DNA of 64,000 bases from Isoetes taiwanensis (taxonomy: Eukaryota > Streptophyta > Lycopodiopsida > Isoetales > Isoetaceae). Shown in pieces: positions 43,731 to 55,708 of the stretch; position 1 is the stretch's first letter, and each line of letters starts with the position of its first letter. Position numbers and translations under genes: made by a program. Below the pieces are notes generated by a model. That model saw only the letters and a list, made by a program, of their open reading frames with translations. It had not been told where the DNA came from and made no database searches. The stretch is taken from positions 7,394,425-7,458,424 of the forward strand of contig JAJEKV010000062.1 in assembly GCA_021234155.1 (NCBI GenBank). The letters run 5' to 3'.

Positions 43731-45019
43731 ATGTCTTCTTCAGAGCCAGTGCCGGTTGCACACATGGACGAGCGACCATTGCCCTTTGACTTAGAAAGCG
43801 GGGCCCAGCATCCAGCTCGCATTGGAAGTATCATATCCTGGTATGCCCAAAACCACTTATCTTTTGCAGAACAATACGTTGTTTGCACTAACTTTTCCAC
43901 ATGTTTTATTGCAGGGAGTACCATGGCATTTGGTGCCTCGTTAGAAGGGTGATTCAAGTGGAAACCGGTCGTGCCCCTTCGGTTGCACAGAGATGGATCT
44001 GCACTGCGGAGGGGTGCACACACTTTCTTGACAGAGTGCGCCGGGATCCTGGATTCCCTGGTCTGACATGGGATGGGGCCTGGGGACACCACCAGAGCCA
44101 CCATCGAGATCACTGGTGGCCCGATGACAGGCACTCCGGTCCTCGTGCCCAGGCACCGAGAAATTCAACCAGAGTCGCAGCTGACCGCGAGAAGGCAGCG
44201 CGAAGACGACAAGATCCACAGATGGCCGCCCGCATGTTGGCGAACGTAGCCAGACACAGAGATGCTGCGAGGCAGGGTGCTACCACAATGCGTTTGCAAC
44301 ATATCCTTACACCCGAGGCGGCACTGGAAGCCTTTCCAGAGGGGCCAGATGCGGTCTTGCACGATGTGAGCACCCAGCACAGGCAAGAGCGCCAGAGGCT
44401 GCAACCATTTCATGAAGGACGCATCAGAGTGCGGTTAGGTACCGCAGATATGGTTGGGCCCGATGATTGGGAAGCACATCAGCTTCTCAATGATTGGGCG
44501 ATTGCGCAGAGATTGGCGGGTCATATGCCAACAGAGCAGGAGTTACTAGCTGAGCTCATCCGAATACGGGGTTCTCACCGAGAGGAGGGTCCAGACCCAT
44601 CTTCACGTTCAACTTCAAGAACTACTATGATCCCCACTCCATCTGATCCCTCTTTTGCAGCGGAGCAGGATAGACTGCATGCCGATATGGCCGAATTTGG
44701 TGCGAGCAGTAGGGACACTAGGTCTCAGATGAGTGGCCCGACTCCAACAGATCCAGAGTCTCCTCTCCCCATGGCATCTGGTCTCCCGGGGGTGGATCCG
44801 ACTCCACCAGACCTATATTTGGCCACCCCTCCTTCTATATGTCGTCTCCGCGGTGATACGGTTGACCCTCCCAGGGGGCGTCAGGTCTTTGATGACATTG
44901 TGAGCACTGCCATGGCTGGCACTGGCATGGCACATACCTTGACCTCGCCATTTCCACCTGATTGTTCTTCTTGTACCACTTTGGTGAGTTTGACAGACAC
45001 ACCATTTGGAGCTACTTAG
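43731..45019 (+). CDS. MULE second gene, 404-aa protein of unknown function (mudrB position)
   Basis: Two coding exons: 43731-43840 and 43915-45019, with a 74-bp GT-AG intron (GTATGC...TTGCAG). They join in frame (Ile-Ser-Trp-Glu-Tyr-His-Gly). The start ATG follows an acceptor-like TTGCAG by ten bases, so a non-coding first exon in the TIR is likely. The protein is about 404 aa: a Trp/Cys-containing N-terminal part (about residues 35-100), an Arg/Ala/Gln-rich helical middle (REKAARRRQDPQMAARMLAN), and a Pro/Ser/Thr/Asp-rich C-terminal third. I recognise no domain. By analogy with mudrB it may assist insertion, but it does not visibly resemble MURB. No stop or frameshift breaks it. Confidence 0.7.
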
Positions 45020-45467
45020 TGTGTGTGTGGCATGCACATTGGATATATCATGCGGCAGCTTGTCCGATGCATATGGCAAACCCAGCTGGCCGCTATTATA
45101 CCCATCACAAGGGACTGGTACACTGCAGGTGATGTGCGCCAGTTTAGGAGTGAGTGGCCTGTGGCCTGTACTAGTTGCTCTCTTGTATTGTAGAGTGTTT
45201 TGGTACCACCAGAGGATTAGTGGCCTCTGGTAGTGCAGTTTGTATGCTACCGAACCATATTATATTGCCGCTCATTGTGATTTCATAGGGTGATCTCAAT
45301 ACAATGAAAACATATTTAATTGAAAAAGTATTGATGCGAAGAAACAGTCAATAGTGTCGCATCTGCCATTTCTGAATGCACAATAAATATTTTAGACTTA
45401 TATCCACATATGATTAGCAAATGCGTTGACAAGTATGAAGTTAATGGACCTAATTAAGGATGATGCC
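45020..45467. other. Intergenic region between the convergent MULE genes
   Basis: The 3' ends of both genes face each other here. An AATAAA-type signal context occurs near 45385 (CACAATAAATATT). No other structure seen. Confidence 0.5.
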
Positions 45468-48400
45468 CTATTGGAGCTCTGTGCGACTCCTTGACCTTCC
45501 GCGAGGCCGTGGGGGGTGCTCCCTCGCTGCACCATGCGATGCATGCCACGGATGAACTCCTGCGCGAGCATGTTGTTGTCTATCGTATCCACCATGGAAT
45601 ATTTGCATGGGAGGGCCAGCTGCATCTCTGTGATACCGGATCTGTCTACGGACCTTTGTCACCATTTCACGCACATCTGCTGGAGCAAGATCACCTACAT
45701 TCTGCAAACTCACTTGTACTGTTTGATGTTCAGCCATGAGCAATGCATCCCATTCCTGTAGCAGTGGTATTAGAACATCCATGTCATTTGCTGGTGCAGG
45801 CGGGCGTGGAGGCATGGGTGGAATGAATTGTCGATTGGGATATAACTCATTGTACAACATGGGGTGACGGCTTGCAATGAAGTAGTCTCCTGCGATGAGG
45901 TGCTTGCACACAGCAAGAGGAGATGGGCAATCGCAGTATCGCATTCTCATATGTTGCGTGTATCTCAGTCCCTCTGTCGTCTGGCTAGCCATTGACAACC
46001 TTAGGTCATTCGCATCGTCTAGTAGGATGGTGTTAGGGTGTTCGTCCAATAAATGAATAAGTGATTGAGCACCTGCATGTCTCTTTGGATATGAACGTGT
46101 ACTATAACGTCCAAACTCAGCTGAAGAGAAGACAACTAGTAAGACTGTGTCATCACACAAATGGGCATATTACACGTAATATACATACCAAGACTCCATC
46201 TTTCTAGGCAGCGAGTCAAAATTGTGCCTCCAGCTGGCAAAGTCCCATCTGGAAAGCCTATGAGATGAGACACGAGCGTGTACATCCTTATATTAACTTT
46301 GCATTGCAAGGTTTGGGTCTTCAATACCCTCCAGTGAGATTCGACGTAATTTGTGGTGTCAATGATTCCGTGGTTGAACATTCGTTTATGTCTTTGCCAT
46401 TTACCATCCCATGTTGCCCCATTGAGCCAGTTGTTATTCAAGTACCTAAATCATATTACATCCTGGTTATTGCAAATGCCCGATTCACACAATTCATAGT
46501 TGTGCACTCACCTTTGTATGACTGGGTTATGTCCGTAATTCTGCTGAAATTCTGCCAATCGAAGATGGTATGATTGGGCCATAGGCTCGGTCATCAATTT
46601 TGATAGCTTCAACGCCACATCTCTCTTTAGCACCTCCCCGTTCAGACGTGGCAGTAGATATCTTTGCCATGCACGCTTCGCATGGAACCAACATGCAAGA
46701 ACATTGCCTGCAATCTGATTTTACAAGCACGATTGTTGTTTTCATCCAGATACACAAAAAAAGCACTTTCATTATACCTGCTCACCATCTTCCCAACAAT
46801 ATTGGTCGGCTTCGACGACCTCAGTGATGGCACGTCTCTCACAACCGTCCATGTCGATCGTGATTGACCTCGGCCTAACTGTACCCATGCGTTCAAATAC
46901 AAGTCGGAGCGCTATCTTCAAGGCATGACGCTGGTGCCCCTCATCGGCCTCTACACTGCAGAGCATGTAGAACACTGGGAACCCCACTCCCCCAGCGATG
47001 GGTACAATGGCTCCGTACAATGGAAACTTCCATAAGTTTGTGCCAAACGTAGAATCCATGGCCCAACCACTACCACCGCTCCACCTTATAGCAGCCTCCA
47101 ACATCTTATCGTCTTGGATGACTAAGATCCATGGACGCATCATCGGGTCCAGGGCATTAGGATTCCATGGCTGGTGGAAAATTACCTTTCCAGATGCTTT
47201 CCAATCGTCTATGCCATTCTCAAGACTCTCCCAATCCGATCCGAGACTGCCTCCTATGAGGTACTATGTGATAAGATTGTAGGAGTGAAATATTTTGGAA
47301 AAGGAAATTATATGATATTTTTTGAAAGAAAAAAGTTGCCATATTGAACCGAAAAAAACAATATCAATAGTTAATTATCCTAATATTGACTATGAATTAT
47401 GAGAAAGCTAAAACAATAGTTGCTCTATGGATGAATAATTTTCAAGGGCGCTTACCGAGAATCCTCTGCCGATACGCTAGTTGCCAAACATCCTCCTGTG
47501 CCATCGTGAAGCGGTAAATGATGCGCTCAATTGGACTTACTGTCATACGTATTTCTGGTCCTCGTGCTCTTGCAAAGTCCCACACTGCACGAGTCATCCC
47601 GATACTCCGAAGCTCTTGTGCAGCAGCCCCTAGTAGTTCAGGATGCACGGGCATTGACCAGTCCTCTGCATTTGTGAAAGGGTCATGTCCTGTATGTTCC
47701 GTGCGTATGTATATTCGTGCAACAGCAGATGATGCATTGTTTCCATGTGGTTTCACAGTCCGCAACCGAAACAAACATCCTCTACGGTGCGACCTTCTGA
47801 TCTGCCTATCCCCGCGAGTCCCTCTTCTACGTGGCTGCCTCCATCTGTGGCAGGCGAAGTCATCCACGATCTCACCTGTTACACCCCTCACACGTTGGTG
47901 AGAATGGACCAATCGAACACGATAAGCCATTTGAAGCTCAACTACCCTTTGTTCGAGGCTGCCCATGGTGCTCTCCTCATAGTAATTGAAGTCAACATCT
48001 TTCATGATTTGGCTGCTTTTGCATGTGCACACTTCCATGCACTGCATTATGTACTCTTGCGGAATGCCATGGGTGTGCACACCAATTTCCCATTCCTCTG
48101 AAATTTTTTGGGAGGTGGCAGTAGTCCGCCGATGGATGGTTCCATCTAGGTGTGCCACGGCAAGTAGCTGGCTCCATAGCTCCACATAAGGCACTAACTT
48201 GTGAGGGCCAGTTATGCGTCTATACAACCAACCGCCAGAGTCTGCATCGCATGCAAGTTCATCACAGTATACAGCCCACCGTTGCATTAGGCGGATATGG
48301 CTCTCGACATGGGCCCGGCCGCTTCTTTGCGGCATCGGGGGTAAGTGGGGATCAGCAGCACTTACTTCCGATGGCATGGGAACATAGTGTTCCATTAAGC

Positions 48401-48695
48401 ACAATCTCATCAACCCATATGCAGATTGGTTGAATGCATAACCATTCCCAGACCTGGCACGAAGCCATTGCACTGGGTCCGGGTAAAGAGCGGCCAATTC
48501 CTGTGCAAGTTGCTGGGGATCTTGGTTGGAAATCATACTCGAGGTAACATGGGCACTTGGACTAGCAACATTGGAAATATTTTCCTCGGTTTCCTCCTCC
48601 GATGTGCTGCAGCCCACGGCATCATGAACGTCATACTCACTGTCATTTTCATCTGAAATCTCACTAATTGAATCATCGGTGTCTGCCTCTGCCAT
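45468..48695 (-). CDS. MULE transposase (MuDR/mudrA-like), 937 aa, five exons
   Basis: Exons 48695-47456, 47253-46786, 46707-46512, 46445-46189 and 46120-45468; all introns are GT-AG and the phases agree, giving one frame of 937 codons. The N-terminal third is acidic, then a long region typical of MULE proteins. The DDE catalytic core follows: D480 in GWAMDSTFGTN, D547/D549 in ITIDMDGCERRA, then ACWFHAKRAW, and E670 in TTNYVESHWRVLK. A SWIM zinc finger (C783, C785, C792, H794 in YCDCPSPLAVCKHL) follows, and then an Arg/Pro-rich tail. It would cut and join at the element's TIRs. Start chosen at the first ATG after the acceptor-like AAATAG; a donor-like site in the right TIR suggests a non-coding 5' exon. 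Confidence 0.9.
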
Positions 48696-48719
48696 GGTCT
48701 TGCACTCTATTTGGAAGGC

Positions 48720-48988
48720 AAATAAAAACTAATGCGCAATGGGCGAGTTCACGAGTAAAATAAATGGAAGAAGCATGACCCTGGTACTTTAACGTTGGCT
48801 GACGCACTAGTGTTCGGACACTTGCCTGTTTGAGTGAACCTACAAGACAACGAGTACATTAAATACAATACATTGACGTAATAGAACACGATGCTATGAT
48901 GCTCTTCGACAGGAGAACTAAAGGGAGCACTCTGTAAAACAGAAAATGATCACCAGCAAAATGAGAAAACAGCTTATTACATTACATG
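48720..48988. other. Presumed 5' intron of the transposase gene
   Basis: Non-coding sequence between the right TIR and the transposase start codon. The minus strand runs from GGTAATC at the TIR edge to an acceptor-like ...CAAATAG just before the start. Confidence 0.45.
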
Positions 48989-49705
48989 ATTACCTTTGTG
49001 TTCTTCAAAGGCGATTCCTCTTGTAGCCGAGAGCTTGCAATGAATGTTTCTCTATCAGGCCGAAGGTGTTCTATATAGAACATCTTCGGCCTTGCCCTCC
49101 TTGTAAAACGATTCGCTCAAGCGAATCGTTCTACTTACTCGTTTGGCCCCCTTGTCCCCCTTGTCCTCATCTGGCCCCCTTGTCCCCCTTGGCGAGATCC
49201 TCACGAGACCTACATGGGGGCATGCGCTCAAAGCATATCCCGTGTTACAAATTAGGAGGTACAAGAAAATTGTAAAAAACGAGACATGGGGGGAGGAACC
49301 CAACGCGTGCAATATTGTTGGGGGGATTCCCTTGAGCGAATCCTCCCCCACATGTCAAAAAAAGTACATGCCCCCACACATGTGAAAAAAGTACATTTAA
49401 TTATATTGGGGGATTCCCTTGAGCAAATCCCCACACATGTGAAAAAAAGTACATCATTAATGCAGGGGAGGGGGATTCGCTCAAGGGAATCCCCCCCAAG
49501 AATTTTTTAGCACGTCACATCCAGCGGGATTTCTTCACACGTTTTTTCTTAACTATGGGTTGGGGATTCGCTTAAGCGAATCCCCCTTTGGGGGCGGACG
49601 TGGACGCCACGTCACGAGAGGATTCGCCTGAGCGAATCCCCACGATTCGCTCAAGCGAATCCCCTTGGCTCCTCTAGTCAATTTAGGGAGCCAATAAAGT
49701 GGGCG
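48989..49705 (-). repeat. MULE right terminal inverted repeat
   Basis: Inverted copy of 42171-42910, somewhat shorter through small deletions. It contains the same GATTCGCTTGAGCGAATC-type palindromes, the GTGGACGCCACGTCACGAG stretch and, at its inner end, the 34-bp palindrome with TATATA. Confidence 0.9.
49058..49091. promoter_or_regulatory. Palindromic TATA region in right MULE TIR
   Basis: Same dyad as in the left TIR (centre TTCTATATAGAA, 49069-49080). It would serve the minus-strand transposase gene; the minus strand has CACAAAG|GTAAT shortly downstream. Role inferred. Confidence 0.5.
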
Positions 49706-49740
49706 TACTTAAAAGGTACATTAGATGAAGGCATTTTTAA
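49706..49740 (+). pseudogene. Ty1/copia fragment (piece 2 of 4)
   Basis: Reads YLKGTLDEGIFK directly after the MULE, including the 9-bp duplication TACTTAAAA, and joins piece 1. It is then cut by the fold-back insertion. GTLDEG is typical of the copia segment linking reverse transcriptase and RNase H. Confidence 0.75.
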
Positions 49741-50240
49741 GATAACAACTAACACATAACTACCATTATAATATTAATTAATATAAACCATTACATCTAA
49801 CAATTTTAAATTGAAATCCCCCTGAAACCCCCTTTTGTTTGGGTGCATATTCACACGGGGGGTTACTCCGGGCAATGAGAGCTGTCAGATGGGCATATTT
49901 GCCCTTTATTCCTTGATCTAGACCATACATAGCGATCCTCGTTTATGGGGTATGCTTGTACAAGTTTTTGTATACTGTATATTGAAGTTTGTAAAATACT
50001 ATAAGGTTTGTCGGATTGTACTTAATGGTGTTAATTTTGTACATGTATTATAAATTTTTAGGGGCTCTCGCTGCCCTACGTAACCCCCCGTGTGAATATG
50101 CACCCAAACAAAAGGGGGTTTCAGGGGGATTTCAATTTAAAATTGTTAGATGTAATGGTTTATATTAATTAATATTATAATGGTAGTTATGTGTTAGTTG
50201 TTATCTTAAAAAAAAAAATTTGGGCCCTTCGGGCCCTAAC
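49734..50240. mobile_element. Fold-back element, copy 2
   Basis: Two near-identical ~150-bp inverted arms (about 49734-49883 and 50064-50212), each carrying GATAACAACTAACACATAAC, CCCCCTGAAACCCCC and GGGTGCATATTCACACGGGG, around a ~180-bp AT-rich loop. The right side continues to a terminal hairpin GGGCCCTTCGGGCCC (about 50222-50236). The left side lacks that end. It is non-coding and inserted in the copia relic. Confidence 0.85.
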
Positions 50241-52379
50241 AAAAAGAAACATAAGTAGAGTTTAAGTTCCTAATATTAACAACACATGCGTCAAAAAACA
50301 ATATTGTGAAAGTGTACATGTTGGGCATGTCTATTGTGATTTAGAGCACAAGCTATGGGATCACACAAGCCATTAATCTCTACACTTAAAACAATCTATG
50401 TGTATTGCCACTTATAACACAAGTTATGGAATCACGCAGACATTATCCTCTCCACTTGAAACAATCTTCATTCAATGCTATATCCTATCTTGATGTATTA
50501 AGAAATTGGGCTTATTCATGCACTAGGAGATGCCAATGTAAGTTGAGAAATGAACACAACAAAAGCAATTGCAGTGATAAAATTATGTTGATTTACTAGT
50601 TCAGCAGTGAAGCAGATCCAATCCAAACCTCATATATTATGGCTTTGTACCATGTTTGTAAATGCTACATGCAACCATAAGTGAACTTCCCACATTGTCG
50701 AAATTTCCCTTCAGTTTTCCTCCCTCCATAAATCTCTTCCAATGCTCTTCCAATGCTGCTAGTTCAAAATGCTTTGCAAGCTAAATCAGAGACATCACTA
50801 TACCAATGTTGTAATGGTTGCATAGCTCCTTTTTAAAGCATCAGGGCCCCTTCCACAAAGCTCCTTACAAGCCCCTGTCTTCTTTTATAGAATGGAAAAA
50901 AGCATAGTGTTCTCAATGCATGGCAGAACACGTCACATGCAAACCTTGTTTAAATTGTTCCCTTGTTTAAATTGTTCCTATGAGTACTGAAACAAAGGAA
51001 TTGGAAAATCCATCATTGTCTATCATTCAGCACCCGCAGTATCAGTATAAACAAAATTTAAAATGTGAACTTTGATTTCAAATAGCAACTATGAGAATGC
51101 CTATTTCTGGCGTACCTACAGCAAGTGTGATATGACAAAATGACTTACAATATCAATGCTGACGAACTCATACCATAATCAGAGCCTTACATTGGTCCAT
51201 TAATTCGGCTGCAGACAAAAATGCCATGAACACATCATGAAAAACTTCAAGCATCAAAGAAACCATAGAAGAAAACAGACTTTCAAGCAGGAAGTAGAAA
51301 ACAAACTTTCAAGCAGGAAGTAAAAAAACCAGGCATTCAATATCGTTGTTGAAGTTAATAGCAAATAAAAACAAGCTATTCACATCTCCGAATGTGCCAT
51401 TCCTGCAGGAATCAAGCTCCTGACATCCAAGAACATGCCATCAAACAAGACACCCTCACCTGTGCAGAAGACCTCTGGATATGGCAATGCGGAAGAACAA
51501 AATAGAGATTCACAAAACACACAAGCTCAAGCTCAGTGGAGCTATAGCTACTCTGGCTCTTACCCTAAGCCGTGTTTTTGCTCGCAAAAGCCTTGGCATT
51601 TGTGCGTAAGATAAAGATTCCCCATGAAAACTCGTCTTTTCAGATGAATTCGGCCATGCATTATCATGAAAATCAAAACGAGCTAAGTTTCTAATTAATA
51701 ACAGAGAAAAAATAATGTTCCTAACCTGGAAACATGCAGCAGCTCCGACTGCTGCCTGTGCGATTGCTGAAAAGGGCAGAGATGGGTGCTTTTCAGAGAT
51801 GGGTGCTTCCGCAGAAGAATATAAATGAGAAATCGGAATGGCCCTTCAATCCGAATAAGGGCCTCCTGTCCTCCCAACGCGAACGCTGCCGAGGACGAAA
51901 GAGCAATGCCCAGGTACACTTGTTATGATCCACAAAACCCCAGGTCTGAACGAAAAATCGAAGTTAGAAGTTGAAAAGCGAGCTACATTTGCAAATGTTT
52001 GTCCAGCAGCTCTTGCCTGATCAGAATCTTAAGCTCTGGTCGTAAGTACTGGCCAATGTGACCATTGCCGAAGTGATTGTGTAAAAGCAGAAAGGGAAGG
52101 CTCATGCAAAGGGGCAAGGTCATGAGAAAAGGGCTTTCATTATAAGCCCTTGGATCTTTTTAGATTAAATAAAAGAGGGCTTTCTTTGTAAGCCCTCTTA
52201 TCTTAACCATTGAGGAGCATGAAACAAAAATTGCACAAATTGCATGCAAAAACTTGGTGCACTCTAGATATACTGATTAGTATGCCTCGTGCAATACGCC
52301 CATGAAATCATATGAAAACCATGCCAAAAAGCGTATAAAATCACAAAAAAAACCCCCTGTTATAATGCTAGATATTTAT
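50241..52379. other. Unassigned sequence inserted in the copia relic
   Basis: About 2.1 kb without recognised coding. It interrupts copia between GIFK and the RNase H part. It holds a short direct duplication at about 51780-51810 (AGAGATGGGTGCTT twice), another near 51290-51330 (ACTTTCAAGCAGGAAGTA twice), and AAGGGCTTTC...GTAAGCCCT repeats at 52130-52195. Possibly a further unknown insertion; its ends are not clear. Confidence 0.4.
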
Positions 52380-52639
52380 GTTAAATCTTCCTATTCAAGG
52401 CTGCAGATTTATACTGATGCAGATTATGCAAACTGTTTAGACTCTAGGAAGTCTACTACAGAGATGGTTATGCAAGTTGGCCCAAATGTGATCACCTGGC
52501 TTAGCAAAAAGCAGTCCACTGTCTCTAAGAGCACAACTGAGGCAGAAATAAAAGCACTAAGTACAGGAGTATAGGAAATGCTTTGGCTTAAGACTCTATT
52601 TGCATATTTGCATGTACCATCATCACAAGCGCTGTATAT
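52380..52639 (+). pseudogene. Ty1/copia RNase H fragment (piece 3 of 4)
   Basis: Reads KSSYSRLQIYTDADYANCLD, SRKSTTEMVMQVGPNVITWL, SKKQSTVSKSTTEAEIKALS, then past one stop (TAG at 52573) EMLWLKTLFAYLHVPSSQALY. TDADYA and STTEAE are the RNase H signature of copia elements. A CACTA-like element cuts it after the LY codons. Confidence 0.85.
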
Positions 52640-52689
52640 CACAAGGCCCCCAAAAATGAACTTGCAGTAAAAATCAGTATTAGAACCAG

Positions 52690-53120
52690 TATATATGTGA
52701 TTTTTTTGTACGACAACTCACAGTGTCAACAAAAACCATGTGTTCATCATGGTTTTGTAAAACCGCTAGTAGTTCATATTGTTTTTTGGTACTAATTCTA
52801 AATTTTTGACTAGTTTCTAGAAATCATCATTAGTTTGTAAGATGGTTTTTAAGCAGACATTAAATTTGGAAAACCATTGCTAGTTTATATCATGTTTACT
52901 TACGTGAGTTCTACGTCGTACATTAGTTTTTTGAAATCATTACTAGTTTCGGAGATGTGTTAAAAAACCAATGCTACTTCATATCATGTTTAATTACGCG
53001 AGTTCTACATCGTATAATAGTTTCCTGCAATCATTATTAGTTTGGGAGATGTGTTGTAAGCATATATTAATTTTGCAAAACTATTGCTAGTTCATACCAT
53101 AATGCATTCTAAGTTTTACA
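52690..53120 (+). repeat. Left subterminal repeats of CACTA-like element 2
   Basis: Variants of GAAATCATCATTAGTTTG, AAAACCATTGCTAGTTTATA and GAGTTCTACGTCGTA recur with a period near 94 bp (GAGTTCTAC at 52906 and 53000). Clustered subterminal repeats support a CACTA-type element. Confidence 0.65.
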
Positions 53121-53990
53121 ATGTGGTTTCTTGAAATCATCATTGATTTATGGGATAGTTTTTACATATGCATTTTCAATATTATAATTTGGGATGCTTC
53201 ACATGCTAGTTGTCATTATCATATATGTTTTTCAACATATATTTTATATACTATCATGTCTTTTCTTCTCAGTTCAAAAAGCATGTTAAATTTCGCAAAG
53301 ATGTTATGGTTTTTGGACGTGGGTATTCACTATGCTCTTAATAGTTTATTATAATCTAGTTATCTTGCAACTTTTATTATAGAATGGCTAGTAATTCCAA
53401 CTTCTATATTACAATTTGTGTGGAGCGTAATTTTTGTAAACATAAATTTCTATTTTTAGCAGGGCCACCTTAATGGGGGTACATTACTTCCTTCCTAAAC
53501 TTTCCACGTGGTTATCCACGTCAGTTAAATTCAATTCTGACCATTATGCATCCATGGCTAGTAAAATTCAAACCCTCTAGAAAATAAGCTCTGGCTCTTT
53601 TGACAACGGCTTTCCCAATCCAATCTGTAGCATGTGCTAGCAACAAAATGAATAGATAGTTCATAGGTACTCTCTCTTATGGTTGGTTTTGTACTTAGGC
53701 TATGCGAAAATATGATTGAGCAGAAGGAAAATTCCCGCATGCAAATCCATTACTTGGGCAATGGGATGACCAATCCATTCATGCATGTGTGAAACCATTT
53801 GCATAGGAAGGGAAATTTGCAATCCCTTGCTTGCCTTTATAAATAGAGAATGCCCTTATCTATATTATGAATATCTAACCATGCTTCAAATTTGACAATC
53901 ATATATCTTAGGTATGGAGGGCAAGAAGTATATATATATATACAAGTTTTTGTACTATGAGGGACTGTACAAAGCCGAATAGAAGCCAAA
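53121..53990. other. No gene seen
   Basis: AT-rich interior of CACTA-like element 2, with a (TA)n run at about 53928-53944. No recognised coding. Confidence 0.45.
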
Positions 53991-53999
53991 TGCATAGCC

Positions 54000-55240
54000 A
54001 TCCGATGAAGATTCTAAAAAGATTCTCTTAGAGTCTCCAAGGCTATAAAAAGATTCCCCAAGGTTCGTTGAGATTCCATCAATGTTCCCTTATATTCCCC
54101 AAGACCCCCTGATGATTCCTAAACATTCCCTTAGATTGCCCAATATTTTATGAAAATTCCCCTGCAAAATACACTTAGTGTGAAAGATTCCCCTAAGATT
54201 CCAAAAAGATTCCCTAGATTCCCTATATTCTTAAGGTTATACAAAGATTTGCCTAGATTTCCAAAGATTCCTCTAGATTCTCCAAGATTCCATGTAGATT
54301 CCCCTAAATTTTCTTAGATTCTAGAAAAATTTCCTAAATTCTCCAAGATTCCATCAAGATTCTTCTAGATTCTCAAAGATTTTTTTAAGATTCCATAGAT
54401 TCCCTAGTATATTCTTGAGATTCCCCTAGATTCTCAAATGTTATCTTAAGATTCCTCTAGATTACCTAAGTTTCTATGTAGATTCTCCTACATTCCCTTA
54501 GATTTTATGAAGATTCCCCTAGATTCTACAAGATTCCATTAAGATTCACTACATTCTCAAGAGGGACTGTACAAATTTGACTAGAAGCCAAATCTAAGTC
54601 GAATGAAGATAAAAAATTTCTACATTCTTCAAGACTCTGGAAAGATCCCCCAGATGCTTTGAGATTCCATCAATGTTCCGTTAAATTCTTTAAGATTCCA
54701 TAAACGTTCCCTTAAATTGTCCAATATTTTATGAAGATTCCCCCACAAAACACACCCAGTGCAAAAGATTCACCTAGATTTCCTAAGATTCCACAAAGCT
54801 TCCCTAGATTCTTAAGGTTCCACAAAGATTTCCCTAGATTTCCAAAGATTATCCCAAGATTTCTCTAGATTCCTCAAGATTCTATGTAGATTCTTCTAGG
54901 TTCTATAAAGATTCCACAAAATTCTCCAATATTCCATCAAGATTCCTCAAAGATTTTGTGAAGATTCCCTTAGATTCCCATAGATTACGAAAGATCTTCT
55001 TCAGATTCCCTTAGATTCCGTAAGATTCTCTTCAGATTCCCTTAGATTCCTAAGTATTATCCCAAGATTCCTCTAGATTTTCCAAGTTTCTATGTAGATT
55101 CTCTTTATATTTCCTTAGATTCTATAAAGATTCCCCTAGGTTCTCTTCTGACTCATAGATTCCCTAAGATTCTTTTGAGATTCCTTTAGATTCTCTAAGA
55201 TCTTATGAAGATTCCCCTAGATTCTAAGATTTGCTTGGAA
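54000..55240 (+). repeat. Degenerate AGATTCC-type tandem array
   Basis: About 1.2 kb of short degenerate units such as AGATTCCCCTAGATTC, CCAAGATTCC and TTCTCAAAGATT. It is organised in two blocks that each begin with a related lead: AGGGACTGTACAAAGCCGAA (53960) and AGGGACTGTACAAATTTGAC (54553). Non-coding. Confidence 0.85.
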
Positions 55241-55700
55241 TTCATCACATTGGCTCCAACTGCCGAACATCAACATGATACATTATCAATATTGAATTTG
55301 GACCTTCGATCTAGCCATATCCCCATATCCAAGTTTGGGGTGTTTGCTTTTTTCTTTGTTGCATAGATCACGGTGTGTTTCTGACACAAATGGCATATCC
55401 AGAGATATGAGGATTAGATGTAAGGAGCTAGAATACTTGCAGACATGGCATATCCAGTTTATAATGAAATGTAAAGAGTTGTTTTTGTTTTCTATGTAGG
55501 GGATTCTTGCTGTGTAGATGGGTTTTTCTTGTTCCTACTTTTGGACTCTACTTGAAGTTTCTAAAGAAAGGATTAAGATATCTCTAATATCTTGAGCTCT
55601 TGATGTTGTCGGTGGAACTGAAGGAGGATTTCGTTCACGAGCAAATGGTGTTAAACCATCTAAATGGGATTCTAGATAACTTGGTATCCACATAGCAGGC
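55241..55700. other. No gene recognised
   Basis: Non-repetitive sequence after the AGATTCC array. No family recognised. Confidence 0.4.
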
Positions 55701-55708
55701 TCCTCCAC

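Larger units (their letters stand above)
42171..49705. mobile_element. 7.5-kb MuDR-like MULE with two convergent genes, apparently intact
   Basis: Flanked by the 9-bp direct repeat TACTTAAAA (42162-42170 and 49706-49714), as expected for Mutator-like elements. Long TIRs (left 42171-42910, right 48989-49705) run inward from GGCTCCCTA. Between them lie a transposase gene on the minus strand (48695-45468) and a second gene on the plus strand (43731-45019), converging with a 448-bp gap. That is the layout of maize MuDR (mudrA and mudrB). Intact TIRs, target duplication and unbroken spliced frames suggest recent insertion and possible autonomy. Confidence 0.9.

Noticed and set aside
47518-48656. 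Plus-strand frames opposite the transposase first exon
   Set aside because: Antisense shadows of a real coding exon; they lack family features and splice logic.
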